Shown: positions 1 to 8,310, counted from the first letter of the stretch. The stretch: 35,450 bases of DNA from JAGWRI01 sp035700805 (GCA_035700805.1 DASSOG010000006.1:1-35450), one strand, 5' to 3'. The notes: generated by a model not told the origin, from the sequence alone. A program made the numbers and translations.

Positions 1-67
1 GTTTGAGATGACGCTGGACGAGTTCTGGCGCGAAGTGTTCGAGGGGCCGGCAGCAGAACCGGGCTGA
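1..67 (+). CDS. Uma2-family protein, C-terminal end only (5' cut by window edge)
   Basis: Only the last 21 codons are present, in the frame starting at base 2 and ending in TGA at 65-67. The peptide (FEMTLDEFWREVFEGPAA, then EPG) matches the C-terminus of the complete Uma2-family gene that follows. The nucleotide match to 671-724 has only two differences, so the two genes are tandem paralogues with a nearly identical 3' end. Family assignment rests entirely on this match. Confidence 0.75.
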   Translation, partial: FEMTLDEFWREVFEGPAAEPG

Positions 68-155
68 GCGAAACGGATCGATGACGCGCCAACGTGCACC
101 GCGCCGCATGCTGCGACATGCCGAGTTGCATTCGGAACGCCGAGGAGCACAGACT

Positions 156-746
156 ATGGGTATGGCCGCACCGTACACCCGCTGGACCGTCGATCGCCTC
201 CGCGCGCTGCCCGACGACGGGCGCCGCTACGAGATCATCGAGGGTGATCTGTTCGTGACGCCGTCACCGAGCGTTCGCCACCAGCGCGCATCGCTTGCAC
301 TCGCTGTCCGACTCCGCGCCTACTTGGCGGTGAATCGGATAGGTGAGGTGATCATCGCGCCGGCCGATGTGGAGTTCAGCGACGACACCGTTGTGGAGCC
401 CGACGTGTTTGTCGTGCCGCTGATCGGGGGCCGGCCGGTGGAGGACTTGAAAGATGTCGGCCGCCCCTTGCTCATCGCCGAGATACTCTCACCGAGCACC
501 GAGCGCACGGATCGCGGGCGCAAACGCGAACTGTTCCAGGCGCGTGGGGTGCCGGAGTACTGGATCGTCAACGTCGAGGCGCGCGTGTTCGAGCGGTGGC
601 GTCCGGCCGCGACGCTGGCGGAGTTGGTGACGGAGCGGGTCGAATGGCGGCCGGCGCCAGGCGTCGAACCGTTTGAGATGACGCTGGACGAGTTCTGGCG
701 CGAGGTGTTCGAGGGACCGGCAGCGCCGACGCCCGGCGGTCGTTAG
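156..746 (+). CDS. Uma2 family endonuclease-like protein (DUF820)
   Basis: The product is about 196 residues, normal for Uma2 proteins, which have a PD-(D/E)XK restriction-endonuclease-like fold and mostly unknown roles. Visible family features are the N-terminal RWTVDRL and the RRYEIIEGDLF motif, the block VVEPDVFVV followed by LLIAEILSPSTERTDRGRK (the family's catalytic-like ExxSPST region), and the YWIVN strand. ATG 156 is preferred over an upstream in-frame ATG at 81 because GAGGA sits 9 nt before it and family similarity begins just after it. The gene follows another Uma2 gene in tandem; these genes are often multicopy in cyanobacteria and GC-rich soil bacteria. The substrate cannot be told from the sequence. 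Confidence 0.85.
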   Translation: MGMAAPYTRWTVDRLRALPDDGRRYEIIEGDLFVTPSPSVRHQRASLALAVRLRAYLAVNRIGEVIIAPADVEFSDDTVVEPDVFVVPLIGGRPVEDLKDVGRPLLIAEILSPSTERTDRGRKRELFQARGVPEYWIVNVEARVFERWRPAATLAELVTERVEWRPAPGVEPFEMTLDEFWREVFEGPAAPTPGGR

Positions 747-774
747 CTTCGGGCCCGGCCCGCGGGCGGGCTTC

Positions 775-3465
775 TCACTCCGCTCGCAGGGTCTCCATGG
801 GATCGACGCGGGCGGCGCGGCGGGCGGGGACGAGGCAGGCCACGACAGCGACGACGATCAGCACGCCCGCGGTGGCCGACAGGACCAGCGGGTCGTGGGG
901 GGTGACGCCGTAGAGCAACGACGCCACCAGGCGGCCCATGGCGAGCGCCGCGACAACGCCAATCGCAATTCCAACGAGTACGACGCGCACGCCCTGACCC
1001 ACGATCAGCCGGGCGACGCTGAGGCCGCGGGCGCCAAGCGCCATCCGGATTCCAATTTCGCGGCGGCGGAGGCTCACGCCGTAGGACATCGCGCTGTAGA
1101 TGCCGATCGCTGCGACCAGCAGTGCGAGCAAGCCAGCGCCCGAAAACAGTGCTGCGCCAAGGCGCCAGGGTTGGAGCTGCGGATTGAGGACATCCCGCAT
1201 GGCGCGCACGTCCGGAATCGCGGCATCACCAAACTGATTGACCAGCTCGCGGCGCGCTTCACGAACCACACCGGCCACCTGTCCCGGCGCCGCCCGCAGC
1301 ACGATCTCGCCGGGGCGCCCATCGGCGGCCGACTGGGCGAGCGGCAGGAAGAGGTGCATCATCGTCGGCTCGACGATGTTCACCACGTGTTCGTCGGTCA
1401 CGACGCCTACGACGCGCCGGCAGGGGTCGGCCGCCTTGCCCACGATGACGCACTTGCCCACGGCCGCGTCATGGGGCCAGAAGGTGCGTGCCATCGACTC
1501 GCTGACGATGACGACGGGTTCGCTTCCCTTCAGGTCTCCGTCGCTGAACCGCCGCCCGGCGCGCAGGTCGATGCCCGACGCCTCGAAGAAGCCGGGGCTC
1601 ACGAACATCGTCAGCGGCGGCGCGCCCTCGAGCGTCGGCACGGAATCCACGCCGGGAAGGTGCAGGGTCTCGAAATTGATGCTCTGCATCGTAGGCGTCG
1701 CGGCAAGCCCGAGGGCCTGGACGCCGGGCGCGTGCCGCAGGAGGTCGGCGGCGCGCGTGAGGCGCTGACCGTGGCTGGGACCGTCGGGAGGGGTGCCATC
1801 CACATCATAGTTTGCTGATGCGACGATCATCCGGCTGGTGTCGTAGCCGACGTCGATTCCCTTGACGGCCTGCAGGCTGCGCACGAATAAGCCGGCTCCC
1901 CCGAGCAACACCACCGCGAATGCGGCCTGCGTAATCATCAGCGCCGACCGCGTGCGCGAACGCGGCGTGGCTCCGCTCTGCCCGCCGGCCTTAAGCGCGG
2001 CATTGAGATTGGGGCTCGCCGACTGCAGCGCGGGTACGAGGCCGGCAGCAACGGCCGCCAGTGCCGCCACGAACGCCGTGAACGCGGCCACGCGCGCACC
2101 CACCGCGGGCGATCCCCACACATTGTCCGGAAGCAGCGCGTGACGGAGCGCACCCGCGCCCCACACGGCCACCAGCAGGGCCGCGGCGCCAGCCAATGCG
2201 GCAACCACCCCGGTCTCGAGCAGCAGTTGCAGCCCGAGCCGTTTGCGGCTGACCCCGAGGGCCAACCGGATGGCGATCTCGCGCCGGCGCTGCATGCCGC
2301 GCGTGAGCAACAGGTTGGCCACGTTGGCGCAGGCCAGGAGCAGGATGATCGCCGCGACACCAGCCAGCCGTTTGGCAATCTGCCCCTGCTTGCCGATGAA
2401 CTCCTGCGATACGCCGGCGGCCGCCGGCAATGTCACGGTCGCGAGTGTGTCGCGGGCGGTGCGACTGCCACGCATGACCCGGGTACCGGTGGCCACGACA
2501 TGCGCCGCATCGCGGGGGCCCTGCAGGCGAAGCACTACTTGTATGAAGGCGGTGAACTCGGACAGGACGCCGTGTTCGGCCTCGGGCTTCCAGGACCCTT
2601 CGGTGTTGAGTGGCACCCACAGGTCGGCGGCGTTGATGTCCGTACCGCGAAACCCGCGCGGGGCGACGCCGATGATGGTGTACTCGTGAACGCCCAACGC
2701 CAGGGACTTTCCGACGATGGCCGAGTCGGCGCCGAACCGGGTGCGCCACATGGCATCGCTGATGACCGCGACAGGTGTAATCGTGCCGACCTGCCATTCG
2801 TCGGCGCGGAAGACGCGACCGTGCGCGGCACGGACGCCGAGCACACCGAAGTAGTCGCCCGCCACCTGCGTCACGTTGACCTGCGGCGCACCGGCTCCAG
2901 CGCCAAGGTGCGCCTGCCAATACCCCCAGCCGGCGATCTCGCTGCCCGGGAGCGCCTGGGCGAGTTCCTTGTATTCCGGGTAGCTGAGCACGCCTCGCAC
3001 CTGCGGGGTGCCGGTCCGACGATTGGTGGTGTGCACTTCCATGCGGTGGATTTGCTCGGGGTGCACCACTCCGTCCGGATACGTCAGGAACAACCGGTCC
3101 AGCACCGAGAACACCGCCGCGTTCGCCCCGATGCCGAGCGCGAGCGTGACCACCACCATCACCGTGAACCCGGGCGAGCGCGCCAGTCCGCGCATCGTGT
3201 GTCGCAGATCCTGCGCGATGCCCTCCCACCACTCCGCACGCCGGTGCTGCCCCGCGATACGCCGGTCGATCGCGCCCAGCCGCTCGCGCGTCGCGTCCAC
3301 GTCGCCGAACTCGGCCAACGCCTGCGCGCGCGCATCGTCGAGCGAGGCCCCGCGCGCCACGAGATCCTCCACCCGCGCATCCATATGAAAGCGCAGCTCG
3401 GTATCCACGTCCGCCTGCGGGTCACGCGTGAAAATCCGCAGCCACCGCCGCCATCCGGACGTCAT
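775..3465 (-). CDS. ADOP family duplicated permease (MacB/FtsX type)
   Basis: This 896-residue membrane protein has the layout of the ADOP permeases. It has a soluble N-terminus (residues 1-85, with the HMDARVEDLVARG segment typical of the family), a first membrane helix near 100, then a MacB-type periplasmic domain and an FtsX permease core, repeated once in the C-terminal half. The final FtsX block contains LRRREIGIRMALGA, and the first has QRRREIAIRLALG at the matching place. Such proteins are thought to work with a MacB-type ATPase in export or envelope work; no ATPase gene lies beside this one. Its ATG overlaps the padR stop (ATGA, 3462-3465), so the two are translationally coupled. Confidence 0.92.
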   Translation of the reverse strand: MTSGWRRWLRIFTRDPQADVDTELRFHMDARVEDLVARGASLDDARAQALAEFGDVDATRERLGAIDRRIAGQHRRAEWWEGIAQDLRHTMRGLARSPGFTVMVVVTLALGIGANAAVFSVLDRLFLTYPDGVVHPEQIHRMEVHTTNRRTGTPQVRGVLSYPEYKELAQALPGSEIAGWGYWQAHLGAGAGAPQVNVTQVAGDYFGVLGVRAAHGRVFRADEWQVGTITPVAVISDAMWRTRFGADSAIVGKSLALGVHEYTIIGVAPRGFRGTDINAADLWVPLNTEGSWKPEAEHGVLSEFTAFIQVVLRLQGPRDAAHVVATGTRVMRGSRTARDTLATVTLPAAAGVSQEFIGKQGQIAKRLAGVAAIILLLACANVANLLLTRGMQRRREIAIRLALGVSRKRLGLQLLLETGVVAALAGAAALLVAVWGAGALRHALLPDNVWGSPAVGARVAAFTAFVAALAAVAAGLVPALQSASPNLNAALKAGGQSGATPRSRTRSALMITQAAFAVVLLGGAGLFVRSLQAVKGIDVGYDTSRMIVASANYDVDGTPPDGPSHGQRLTRAADLLRHAPGVQALGLAATPTMQSINFETLHLPGVDSVPTLEGAPPLTMFVSPGFFEASGIDLRAGRRFSDGDLKGSEPVVIVSESMARTFWPHDAAVGKCVIVGKAADPCRRVVGVVTDEHVVNIVEPTMMHLFLPLAQSAADGRPGEIVLRAAPGQVAGVVREARRELVNQFGDAAIPDVRAMRDVLNPQLQPWRLGAALFSGAGLLALLVAAIGIYSAMSYGVSLRRREIGIRMALGARGLSVARLIVGQGVRVVLVGIAIGVVAALAMGRLVASLLYGVTPHDPLVLSATAGVLIVVAVVACLVPARRAARVDPMETLRAE

Positions 3466-3806
3466 GCCGGCTCCGGATCAACGTTCATCACGCCGGCGAC
3501 CGCCTCCACGTAGCGGTTCCACGCACTCGCTTCAACTTTCAGCGCTCGCCGCCCCGTGGAGGTCAGCGTGTAGAATCTGGCGCGCTTCCCCTTGTCCGAC
3601 ATCCCCCACTCCGACTCCACCCAGCCCTTCTCTTCCATGCGGTGCAGCGACGTGTACAGCGCGCCGTCGAGAATCTGGAAAGTCCGGCCGGAGCCTTCGC
3701 GAATGAATCGCGCGATGGCATAGCCATGCATCGGCTGCCACGACAGCGCCCGGAGGACGAGCACGTCGAGTGTGCCCTGCAGGAGATCAAGTTCGGAGGT
3801 GGTCAT
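3462..3806 (-). CDS. PadR family transcriptional regulator
   Basis: A 114-residue PadR-type winged-helix repressor of the short class. Visible features are LLQGTLDVLVLRALS (helix 1), HGYAIARFI, then the wing region DGALYTSLHRMEEKGWVESEW and the YTLTSTGRRAL strand. In Gemmatimonadota and Acidobacteriota this class commonly sits directly before an ADOP permease and probably controls it. The start at 3806 is chosen over an upstream in-frame one because PadR similarity begins there and because a promoter lies 6 nt upstream, which would put the transcript start on the ATG itself. It overlaps the permease gene by 4 nt. The inducer is unknown. Confidence 0.92.
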   Translation of the reverse strand: MTTSELDLLQGTLDVLVLRALSWQPMHGYAIARFIREGSGRTFQILDGALYTSLHRMEEKGWVESEWGMSDKGKRARFYTLTSTGRRALKVEASAWNRYVEAVAGVMNVDPEPA

Positions 3807-3812
3807 GCCGGG

Positions 3813-3841
3813 ACTATACCGCCAACAATTGATAGAATCAA
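3813..3841 (-). promoter_or_regulatory. padR-permease promoter, probably leaderless
   Basis: Read on the minus strand, TTGATT (3841-3836) and TATAGT (3818-3813) are separated by exactly 17 nt. The -10 box ends 6 nt before the padR ATG, which places the expected +1 at or next to the A of the start codon. There is no ribosome binding site, as expected for a leaderless message. Confidence 0.65.
3829..3841. promoter_or_regulatory. inverted repeat over the padR -35 box
   Basis: TTGAT-AGA-ATCAA is a perfect 5-bp inverted repeat covering the -35 hexamer of the padR promoter. It is a candidate operator for autorepression by PadR; the assignment is from position only. Confidence 0.4.
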
Positions 3842-3915
3842 GTGTTGAGGGAATGGACGGCGGGGTCGGCTGGCCTGGTGTCAACCCGCGAGCTTGTCCA
3901 TCCACCATCCGACAC

Positions 3916-4023
3916 CTAGCTGCGCGTCAACCTCTTATAGGCCACCCGATGGGGCTGGTCGGCGTCCGGTCCCTTCCGCTTGCGCAGGTCTTCGATATAG
4001 GAATCGTAGTTCCCCTCGAACCA
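3916..4023 (-). pseudogene. 3' remnant of an ettA-like ABC-F gene
   Basis: The last 35 codons of an ABC-F ATPase remain. The peptide WFEGNYDSYIEDLRKRKG, then DADQPHRVAYKRL, aligns along its length with the C-terminus of the intact EttA at 10040-11716 (WFEGNFQAYVEDLKKRKG...). At DNA level the two differ at many third positions, so this is an old paralogue, not a fresh copy. Similarity stops sharply at about 4023; upstream sequence is unrelated. The open frame reads back to 4113 by chance. It lies directly beside an IS91 transposase remnant, suggesting that a transposition or deletion removed the rest. Confidence 0.75.
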
Positions 4024-4098
4024 TGCGCGCAGAAGTGGGGTTAAGACAGGATCAGTGCGCCGTTCATAGGGAAAATGACGCGAGACCGTGTAGTTCAC

Positions 4099-4128
4099 CC
4101 TTGTCACGAGCACGCGTTCGTGACAAGG
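4099..4128. repeat. 11-bp inverted repeat hairpin
   Basis: CCTTGTCACGA and TCGTGACAAGG form perfect arms around an 8-nt loop. A further CTTGTCACG follows at 4132-4140. It lies between the ettA remnant and the transposase remnant and could belong to a subterminal end of the lost IS91-type element. There is no T-tract, so it is not a typical terminator. Confidence 0.5.
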
Positions 4129-4198
4129 CCACTTGTCACGGATCTGGCCATGCGACCGGTGGGCAGAATCTGGGCATCGGTGCTCGCCCGGCGCGACG

Positions 4199-4660
4199 AT
4201 GCGTTTGGACGACGGCCGCGGCGCGCCGGTGCGCTACCGCTCGGACAAGCGCGCCGGGCCCACGGCGGGCACCGAGACCGTCGAATCCCTCGGCTACCTG
4301 GTGCGCCGCGTCAGGCACATCCCGAACAAGCACCCGGTGATGATGCGCTACGACGGCTGGTACGCCAACCGGGCCCGCGGGGCGCGGCAGAAGGAAGCTC
4401 CGGCAACGGCCGCTGACGCAGCTGCCCTGATTGAGGCTGCCGAGCGCGAGGTCCTGCCGTTGGGCGAAGCGCGGCGGCGCTGGGCCGAGCTCCTGCGGCG
4501 CATCTGTGAAGTGGCCCCACTCGCGTGTCCGGCTTGCGGCAGCGCGATGCGCATCCTCGCCTTAATGACCGAGGGCGCGGTGATCGACCGGATCTTGGCG
4601 CACCTCCTCCGGGCCCGCGGGGCCGCGCGGAGCCGCCCACCCGACCGCCCGGCCACGCCC
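4199..4660 (+). pseudogene. IS91-family transposase, C-terminal remnant
   Basis: Only the C-terminal part of a Y2-type rolling-circle transposase remains. Recognisable pieces are VRYRSDKRAGPTAGTETV, then HIPNKHPVMMRYDGWYANRA (the conserved RYYGWYANR region), then RRRWAELLRRICEVAPLACP with the CPAC half of a zinc ribbon, and the closing helix VIDRILAHL. The N-terminal zinc finger and the catalytic HUH and tyrosine motifs are missing, so it cannot be active. The reading frame runs on to 5416 but the codons after about 4660 have no transposase character and lie antisense to the protease gene. IS91 elements move by rolling circle and can carry or delete flanking DNA. Confidence 0.8.
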
Positions 4661-4692
4661 ACCCGTCGGGTCATACGGGGATTGAAATTCCT
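4660..4692 (+). repeat. IS91 terminus-like sequence, copy 1
   Basis: This 33-nt stretch (starting CACCCGTC, ending GGATTGAAATTCCT) recurs at 9022-9054 with 29 of 33 identical positions. Here it lies immediately 3' of the transposase remnant, where the oriIS end of an IS91 element is expected. The two copies diverge at once after the final T, which fits an element end. Confidence 0.6.
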
Positions 4693-4744
4693 ATCCCTCA
4701 GGACTTCGGAGAGCTGCGCCAGCACGAGCACGCGCTGGGGGCAC

Positions 4745-7540
4745 TCACTCCCTGCCCCCGCCTCCCGGCACCATGTTGCGCATGCCATGCGTGAGCCACG
4801 TGGCCGTACACCCGTCACCCCCGTTTGGCTGTGTGATGCGGCGCGTAAGCGCGCCGGTACTCATCGAGTGGTACTCCGTCACACAGGTCGTGAAATCTGG
4901 AAATGGCGTAGTGTACTCCGCGACGAATTCCCGTCCATCCTCCGTCGCGACCAGTATGGTTGCCAAGGAACCCGCGGGACGGGTGAACAGCGTCCGCACG
5001 GTGCCGGTGTGCAGGTTGACGCCCATTATGGACTCCTCCAACCCGGAAGAATTGGAGGCGGCTACCGAGACGAGAATCTCGTCGCCGATCATCGGGTACG
5101 CCTGACCAGTATGGAACCAGGGGAGGGTTGCGACGGCATGCACCTGGCCGGTCGAATCCCGCACGCTGAGCGTGAACCCGAAGTTCGGCGGTGGGTTCTG
5201 TTGCACCAGCAACGTCGTATCGGCGTAGTGAGATACCAGCCCGTCGGGAATGGCGAAGCTGCGCACCCACGTGTTCTGAATCGAGTCGGGCACGACGTTC
5301 TCGCGAATCCACCCGCCGTTCTGGTGCACCATCGTGAAGTCGGAGTCGCCGTCGAACACCGAGATGTACCGCCCGTCGTGGACCGGAATGAAAAACACCA
5401 GGGACCCCGACGCTGACTGGTCGGGGATCACTTCATCGGTCGGCGGGCCGCCCATCGGATCGCGCTCCACCGTCAGGCGCGCCTGCTGATCGACGAACAC
5501 CCGATTCCCGCAGACGGGCGCGCCCGTACGGCCGGCCGCGAGGCGAAGCGACCAGTAGACGTCGAGCAGCGGAAAATTACCGGCACGCCGGCGGCCGCTG
5601 TCGGCCCCGGCAATGAGGTACTGGCGGGCCTGGGCGGCCGAGAGCGACGGGTCCCAACTGAACAGCAACCCGGCGGCGCCAGCCACAAGCGGCGTCGCAA
5701 AACTCGACCCTGAGGCGGCGTGCGCAGCGCCAGTATCGATCACCGCGACATGCTCGCCGGGGGCGGCGATGTCGATGGCTCCCCTCCCCGTCGCGTCCGG
5801 GCTGAGCGAGCCGGCAGTGCCGCCCGCCCCCGTGACGACGAGCGCCGGCAAGCTGTCGGCGAGCGCGGTGAACTGGTTGAAGTAGGCATCACCCGCCACG
5901 GTCAGATTGCCCGCCGAGAGTACCCAGAGCGGCGGGGTCGCCATCCCCCCGAATTGCGCTGCAACGATGTGCGCGAATGCGGCGCGCACCGAGTCCGATG
6001 CGGGAGTGTGGGGACCCGTCGCCGGCGCGTTCGTGCCCAACGAGATGCTGATGACTCGCGCCCCGTGCACGTAAAGGTCGCCCATTGCGTTGAACAGCCG
6101 CGACTGCGACATCACCTCGGACGTCGACTGCACGTGTGTGTTCGCATCAGTACTGACTTCGACCTGAGGCTGCCGGTTGGGGAGCCGGTGCGCCACGTCA
6201 TGCAGCTCAAGGCGCGCCCGCCACATCATGCCTGTGATGCCGGTGCCGTTGTCGCCGCGGGCCGCGAGCACGGAGGCAACGTCGGTACCGTGCACGAACG
6301 GGTCCATCGGCACGGTGTCGCTCTCGGATGCCACGTTGGGCCGCAGATCGGGTCCGGGGTGGATTCCCATGTCAATCACGCCGACGCGTGTCGTGTCGCC
6401 CTGTATGCACCCCCATGCCAGCGGCGCGTCGACGGCTTCGAGCGCCCAGGTGGGTCGATTCACGTTCCCGAACGCCGAGTCGGGATCCAGGCGCCAATCG
6501 GCACGCCGCATCCCGGCGCCATCGGTCGGCCGCAGCGATGTCGCCGCTCCAACGTAGATCTGATTCGGCACCGCCCAACTCACCTGAGGCATGGCATTCA
6601 GCGTGCGCATGGCAGCGAACATCCGATCGTTCGTCGGGTCGGGCGGCAACTGGACGAGATACATCCCCTCGCCCGGCCCGAACGGAAGCCCACCCACCAC
6701 CTCGCCCTGCACTGAATCCACCGCCGCTTGGCGCTCCGCCTGCCCGGCGCCGGTCTGGAAGCGCATGAGAATGATACCTCGCATGAACGGCGCGCCGGGC
6801 CATCGTGGGTCGCTGGTACGATTCGCCGGATCGTACAACCGCTGCGGCTCCGAGTCGGGCGCGGTGGCTGGAACCGCTCCGCCGACCGCGGCCGCCGTTG
6901 CCCAAAGAGTGAATGCGAAACGGTGCACCCCCGAGTGGACGGAGATCGTGATATCACGGCTTCCGCTCGTAGCTCCCGGCGCGAGTTGCGGCGCGCCAGC
7001 TCCGGCAACGAGGAAGCTGTCCAGCCGCCAGACGAGCGCGCCCGGGAACGCTTGGGCTGAGTCCGCGATGCTGGAGTCGGCGTCCATGTACGTGAGGTAG
7101 TCACCCGTGTGCTTGTTCGTCGCGAGGCCGGGCGGATTTTCAACGTACAGGCTGTCCTCCCAGGCGAGCACCAACAGCGGCGCGCGAATCGCAGCCGATC
7201 CTCCGTTGGTCACATGCACCAGCAGCGACGTCCTACCTCCGCCGGACACCACGGGCGGCTCGATACGGATGCGCAGCGAGCCGCACGCAGCGGTTGCAGT
7301 CGTGTCGACCGGCTCGATGCTGACCGGTCCGTGCCCACCTTCTGCCACTTCGAAGCGAGCGCACCCAGCGACCCCGCCGGCACCGGGTACCACCGCGGCA
7401 GCGAGATCGCCTGGCTCGCGCCCGCCTTGCGGCCCCACCACGTTGCGCCGCTCGCACGAGTCGAGCACGAGTACTACCACGAGAACGAGCCCTCCCAATC
7501 GCATGCCAAGCCGGGTCTGATGCGCGTTCACTTTCAACAC
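4745..7540 (-). CDS. secreted S8 family serine peptidase (subtilisin-like lipoprotein)
   Basis: A 931-residue exported protease. A hydrophobic segment (about residues 14-27) ends in LDSC, a lipobox, so the mature protein is probably lipid-anchored at Cys29. Residues 30-225 are an extra N-terminal region. Residues about 229-330 are an I9-like pro-domain that closely matches the neighbouring lipoprotein. The catalytic domain spans about 370-670 with Asp390 (VGVIDMG), His417 (FVHGTDVASV), oxyanion Asn545 (SAGNL) and Ser613 (GSSFATP). The C-terminal 250 residues are of unknown role. GTG 7540 is the outermost start; GTG 7531 has better spacing to GGGGA at 7542-7546, and ATG 7504 is also possible. 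It lies 46 nt after the lipoprotein gene, probably in one operon. Its 3' end borders the IS91 scar but is intact. Confidence 0.9.
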   Translation of the reverse strand: MLKVNAHQTRLGMRLGGLVLVVVLVLDSCERRNVVGPQGGREPGDLAAAVVPGAGGVAGCARFEVAEGGHGPVSIEPVDTTATAACGSLRIRIEPPVVSGGGRTSLLVHVTNGGSAAIRAPLLVLAWEDSLYVENPPGLATNKHTGDYLTYMDADSSIADSAQAFPGALVWRLDSFLVAGAGAPQLAPGATSGSRDITISVHSGVHRFAFTLWATAAAVGGAVPATAPDSEPQRLYDPANRTSDPRWPGAPFMRGIILMRFQTGAGQAERQAAVDSVQGEVVGGLPFGPGEGMYLVQLPPDPTNDRMFAAMRTLNAMPQVSWAVPNQIYVGAATSLRPTDGAGMRRADWRLDPDSAFGNVNRPTWALEAVDAPLAWGCIQGDTTRVGVIDMGIHPGPDLRPNVASESDTVPMDPFVHGTDVASVLAARGDNGTGITGMMWRARLELHDVAHRLPNRQPQVEVSTDANTHVQSTSEVMSQSRLFNAMGDLYVHGARVISISLGTNAPATGPHTPASDSVRAAFAHIVAAQFGGMATPPLWVLSAGNLTVAGDAYFNQFTALADSLPALVVTGAGGTAGSLSPDATGRGAIDIAAPGEHVAVIDTGAAHAASGSSFATPLVAGAAGLLFSWDPSLSAAQARQYLIAGADSGRRRAGNFPLLDVYWSLRLAAGRTGAPVCGNRVFVDQQARLTVERDPMGGPPTDEVIPDQSASGSLVFFIPVHDGRYISVFDGDSDFTMVHQNGGWIRENVVPDSIQNTWVRSFAIPDGLVSHYADTTLLVQQNPPPNFGFTLSVRDSTGQVHAVATLPWFHTGQAYPMIGDEILVSVAASNSSGLEESIMGVNLHTGTVRTLFTRPAGSLATILVATEDGREFVAEYTTPFPDFTTCVTEYHSMSTGALTRRITQPNGGDGCTATWLTHGMRNMVPGGGGRE

Positions 7541-7586
7541 TTCCCCGCTCTATTGTGGGAGTCACGAACCGGCAGCGCCCGAGGCG

Positions 7587-8084
7587 TCACGCCCCGCCGG
7601 CCATGACGGTCCGCGGGTAGGCCGTATCCACCTGTGGCAGTCTATTCAACAACGCGATGGCTTCGAACAGGGCGGCATTGCTCTCGCCCGCCGGCACCTG
7701 AACGATGTAGAGTCCGTCGCCTGACCGGCCGCGGAACCGGATACCTCCCACCACTCGGCCGCGTATGGTGTCGATCGCAGTCTGTCGTTCCAACTGCGCG
7801 GTACCGGGTTTGAATCGCAGCATGATGGTGCCACGCACGAACCGCCAGGCAAGGCGGGGATCGCTCGTAAGATTCGAGTCCGCATAGAGCCATGACGGCT
7901 CGGAATCGGGAGGCTCAACGGGCACCGATGCGGCTGGGGTCGCGACTGCGGCTGGTTCGGGAACCGGATGAGTCCTCTGACAGGCAACGACGGCCGCCGT
8001 CATTCCGATTCCCACGAACACGCCCCATCTCGTCCGCCGAATCCCCTTGACGCCAACCGACCGTCCGCATACGCTTAGTTCCAT
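7587..8084 (-). CDS. lipoprotein with free-standing S8 pro-domain (putative protease inhibitor/chaperone)
   Basis: A 165-residue protein. A basic N-terminus and hydrophobic stretch end in VVAC (lipobox, Cys35), so an exported lipoprotein is expected. Residues about 60-158 align with residues 229-325 of the adjacent S8 protease: DSEP..LY, then TSDPR, F.RG.I.LRF, AQLERQTAID, VVGG..F, GLYIVQVP and LNRLPQV. No catalytic domain follows. Known I9 pro-domains fold and inhibit their own protease in cis; a separate one could act as an inhibitor or a folding helper in trans. It could equally be a leftover of a degraded second protease gene, but the frame is clean and it has its own signal peptide. ATG 8084 has no strong ribosome binding site. 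Confidence 0.75.
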   Translation of the reverse strand: MELSVCGRSVGVKGIRRTRWGVFVGIGMTAAVVACQRTHPVPEPAAVATPAASVPVEPPDSEPSWLYADSNLTSDPRLAWRFVRGTIMLRFKPGTAQLERQTAIDTIRGRVVGGIRFRGRSGDGLYIVQVPAGESNAALFEAIALLNRLPQVDTAYPRTVMAGGA

Positions 8085-8147
8085 AATCGATCCCGTGGTG
8101 ATTTGCCGCGTATTGCAGCCACGTTAAACAACTCGCTAAAAAGCTCT

Positions 8148-8185
8148 GGCCCGCGGATACCCTGCGGGCCTTTTGTTTTGTTTTT
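8148..8185 (+). terminator. intrinsic terminator / possible attenuator
   Basis: A perfect 7-bp GC stem (GGCCCGC / GCGGGCC) with a 9-nt loop is followed by TTTTGTTTTGTTTTT. It reads rightward, yet no rightward gene lies upstream in this window's last 4 kb except the transposase remnant. It sits 125 nt before the threonine synthase remnant, so it may have been a leader attenuator for that gene. Confidence 0.75.
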
Positions 8186-8229
8186 CCGGTACGGCGTCGC
8201 CCTATCCGTCTTCGACTGCGCCCGGCCGC

Positions 8230-8274
8230 CTGCCAGACCAGCGAGTCGTCTGACGCTGACTCGCCGCGTGGCAG
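8230..8274 (+). other. nested hairpin in the leader of the thrC remnant
   Basis: Outer arms CTGCCA (8230-8235) and TGGCAG (8269-8274) enclose inner arms GCGAGTC (8241-8247) and GACTCGC (8258-8264) with a 10-nt loop. It lies between the terminator at 8148 and the thrC remnant start at 8311. Together they look like a structured 5' leader; no known riboswitch class is recognised. Confidence 0.35.
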
Positions 8275-8310
8275 ATCTCCCGGGACCCAAGATTTACCCG
8301 AGAGCCACCC

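Noticed and set aside
2140..3513. Open frame antisense to the ADOP permease (457 codons)
   Set aside because: No hydrophobic or domain pattern; a shadow of the permease gene.
4660..4692. CRISPR repeat (contains GGATTGAAAT, like the 3' end of some CRISPR repeats)
   Set aside because: Only two isolated copies, 4.3 kb apart, each at a gene breakpoint and without spacers. An insertion sequence end explains them better.
4660..5416. Extension of the transposase frame over the protease gene
   Set aside because: Transposase similarity ends near 4660; the rest is antisense to the conserved C-terminus of the S8 protease.
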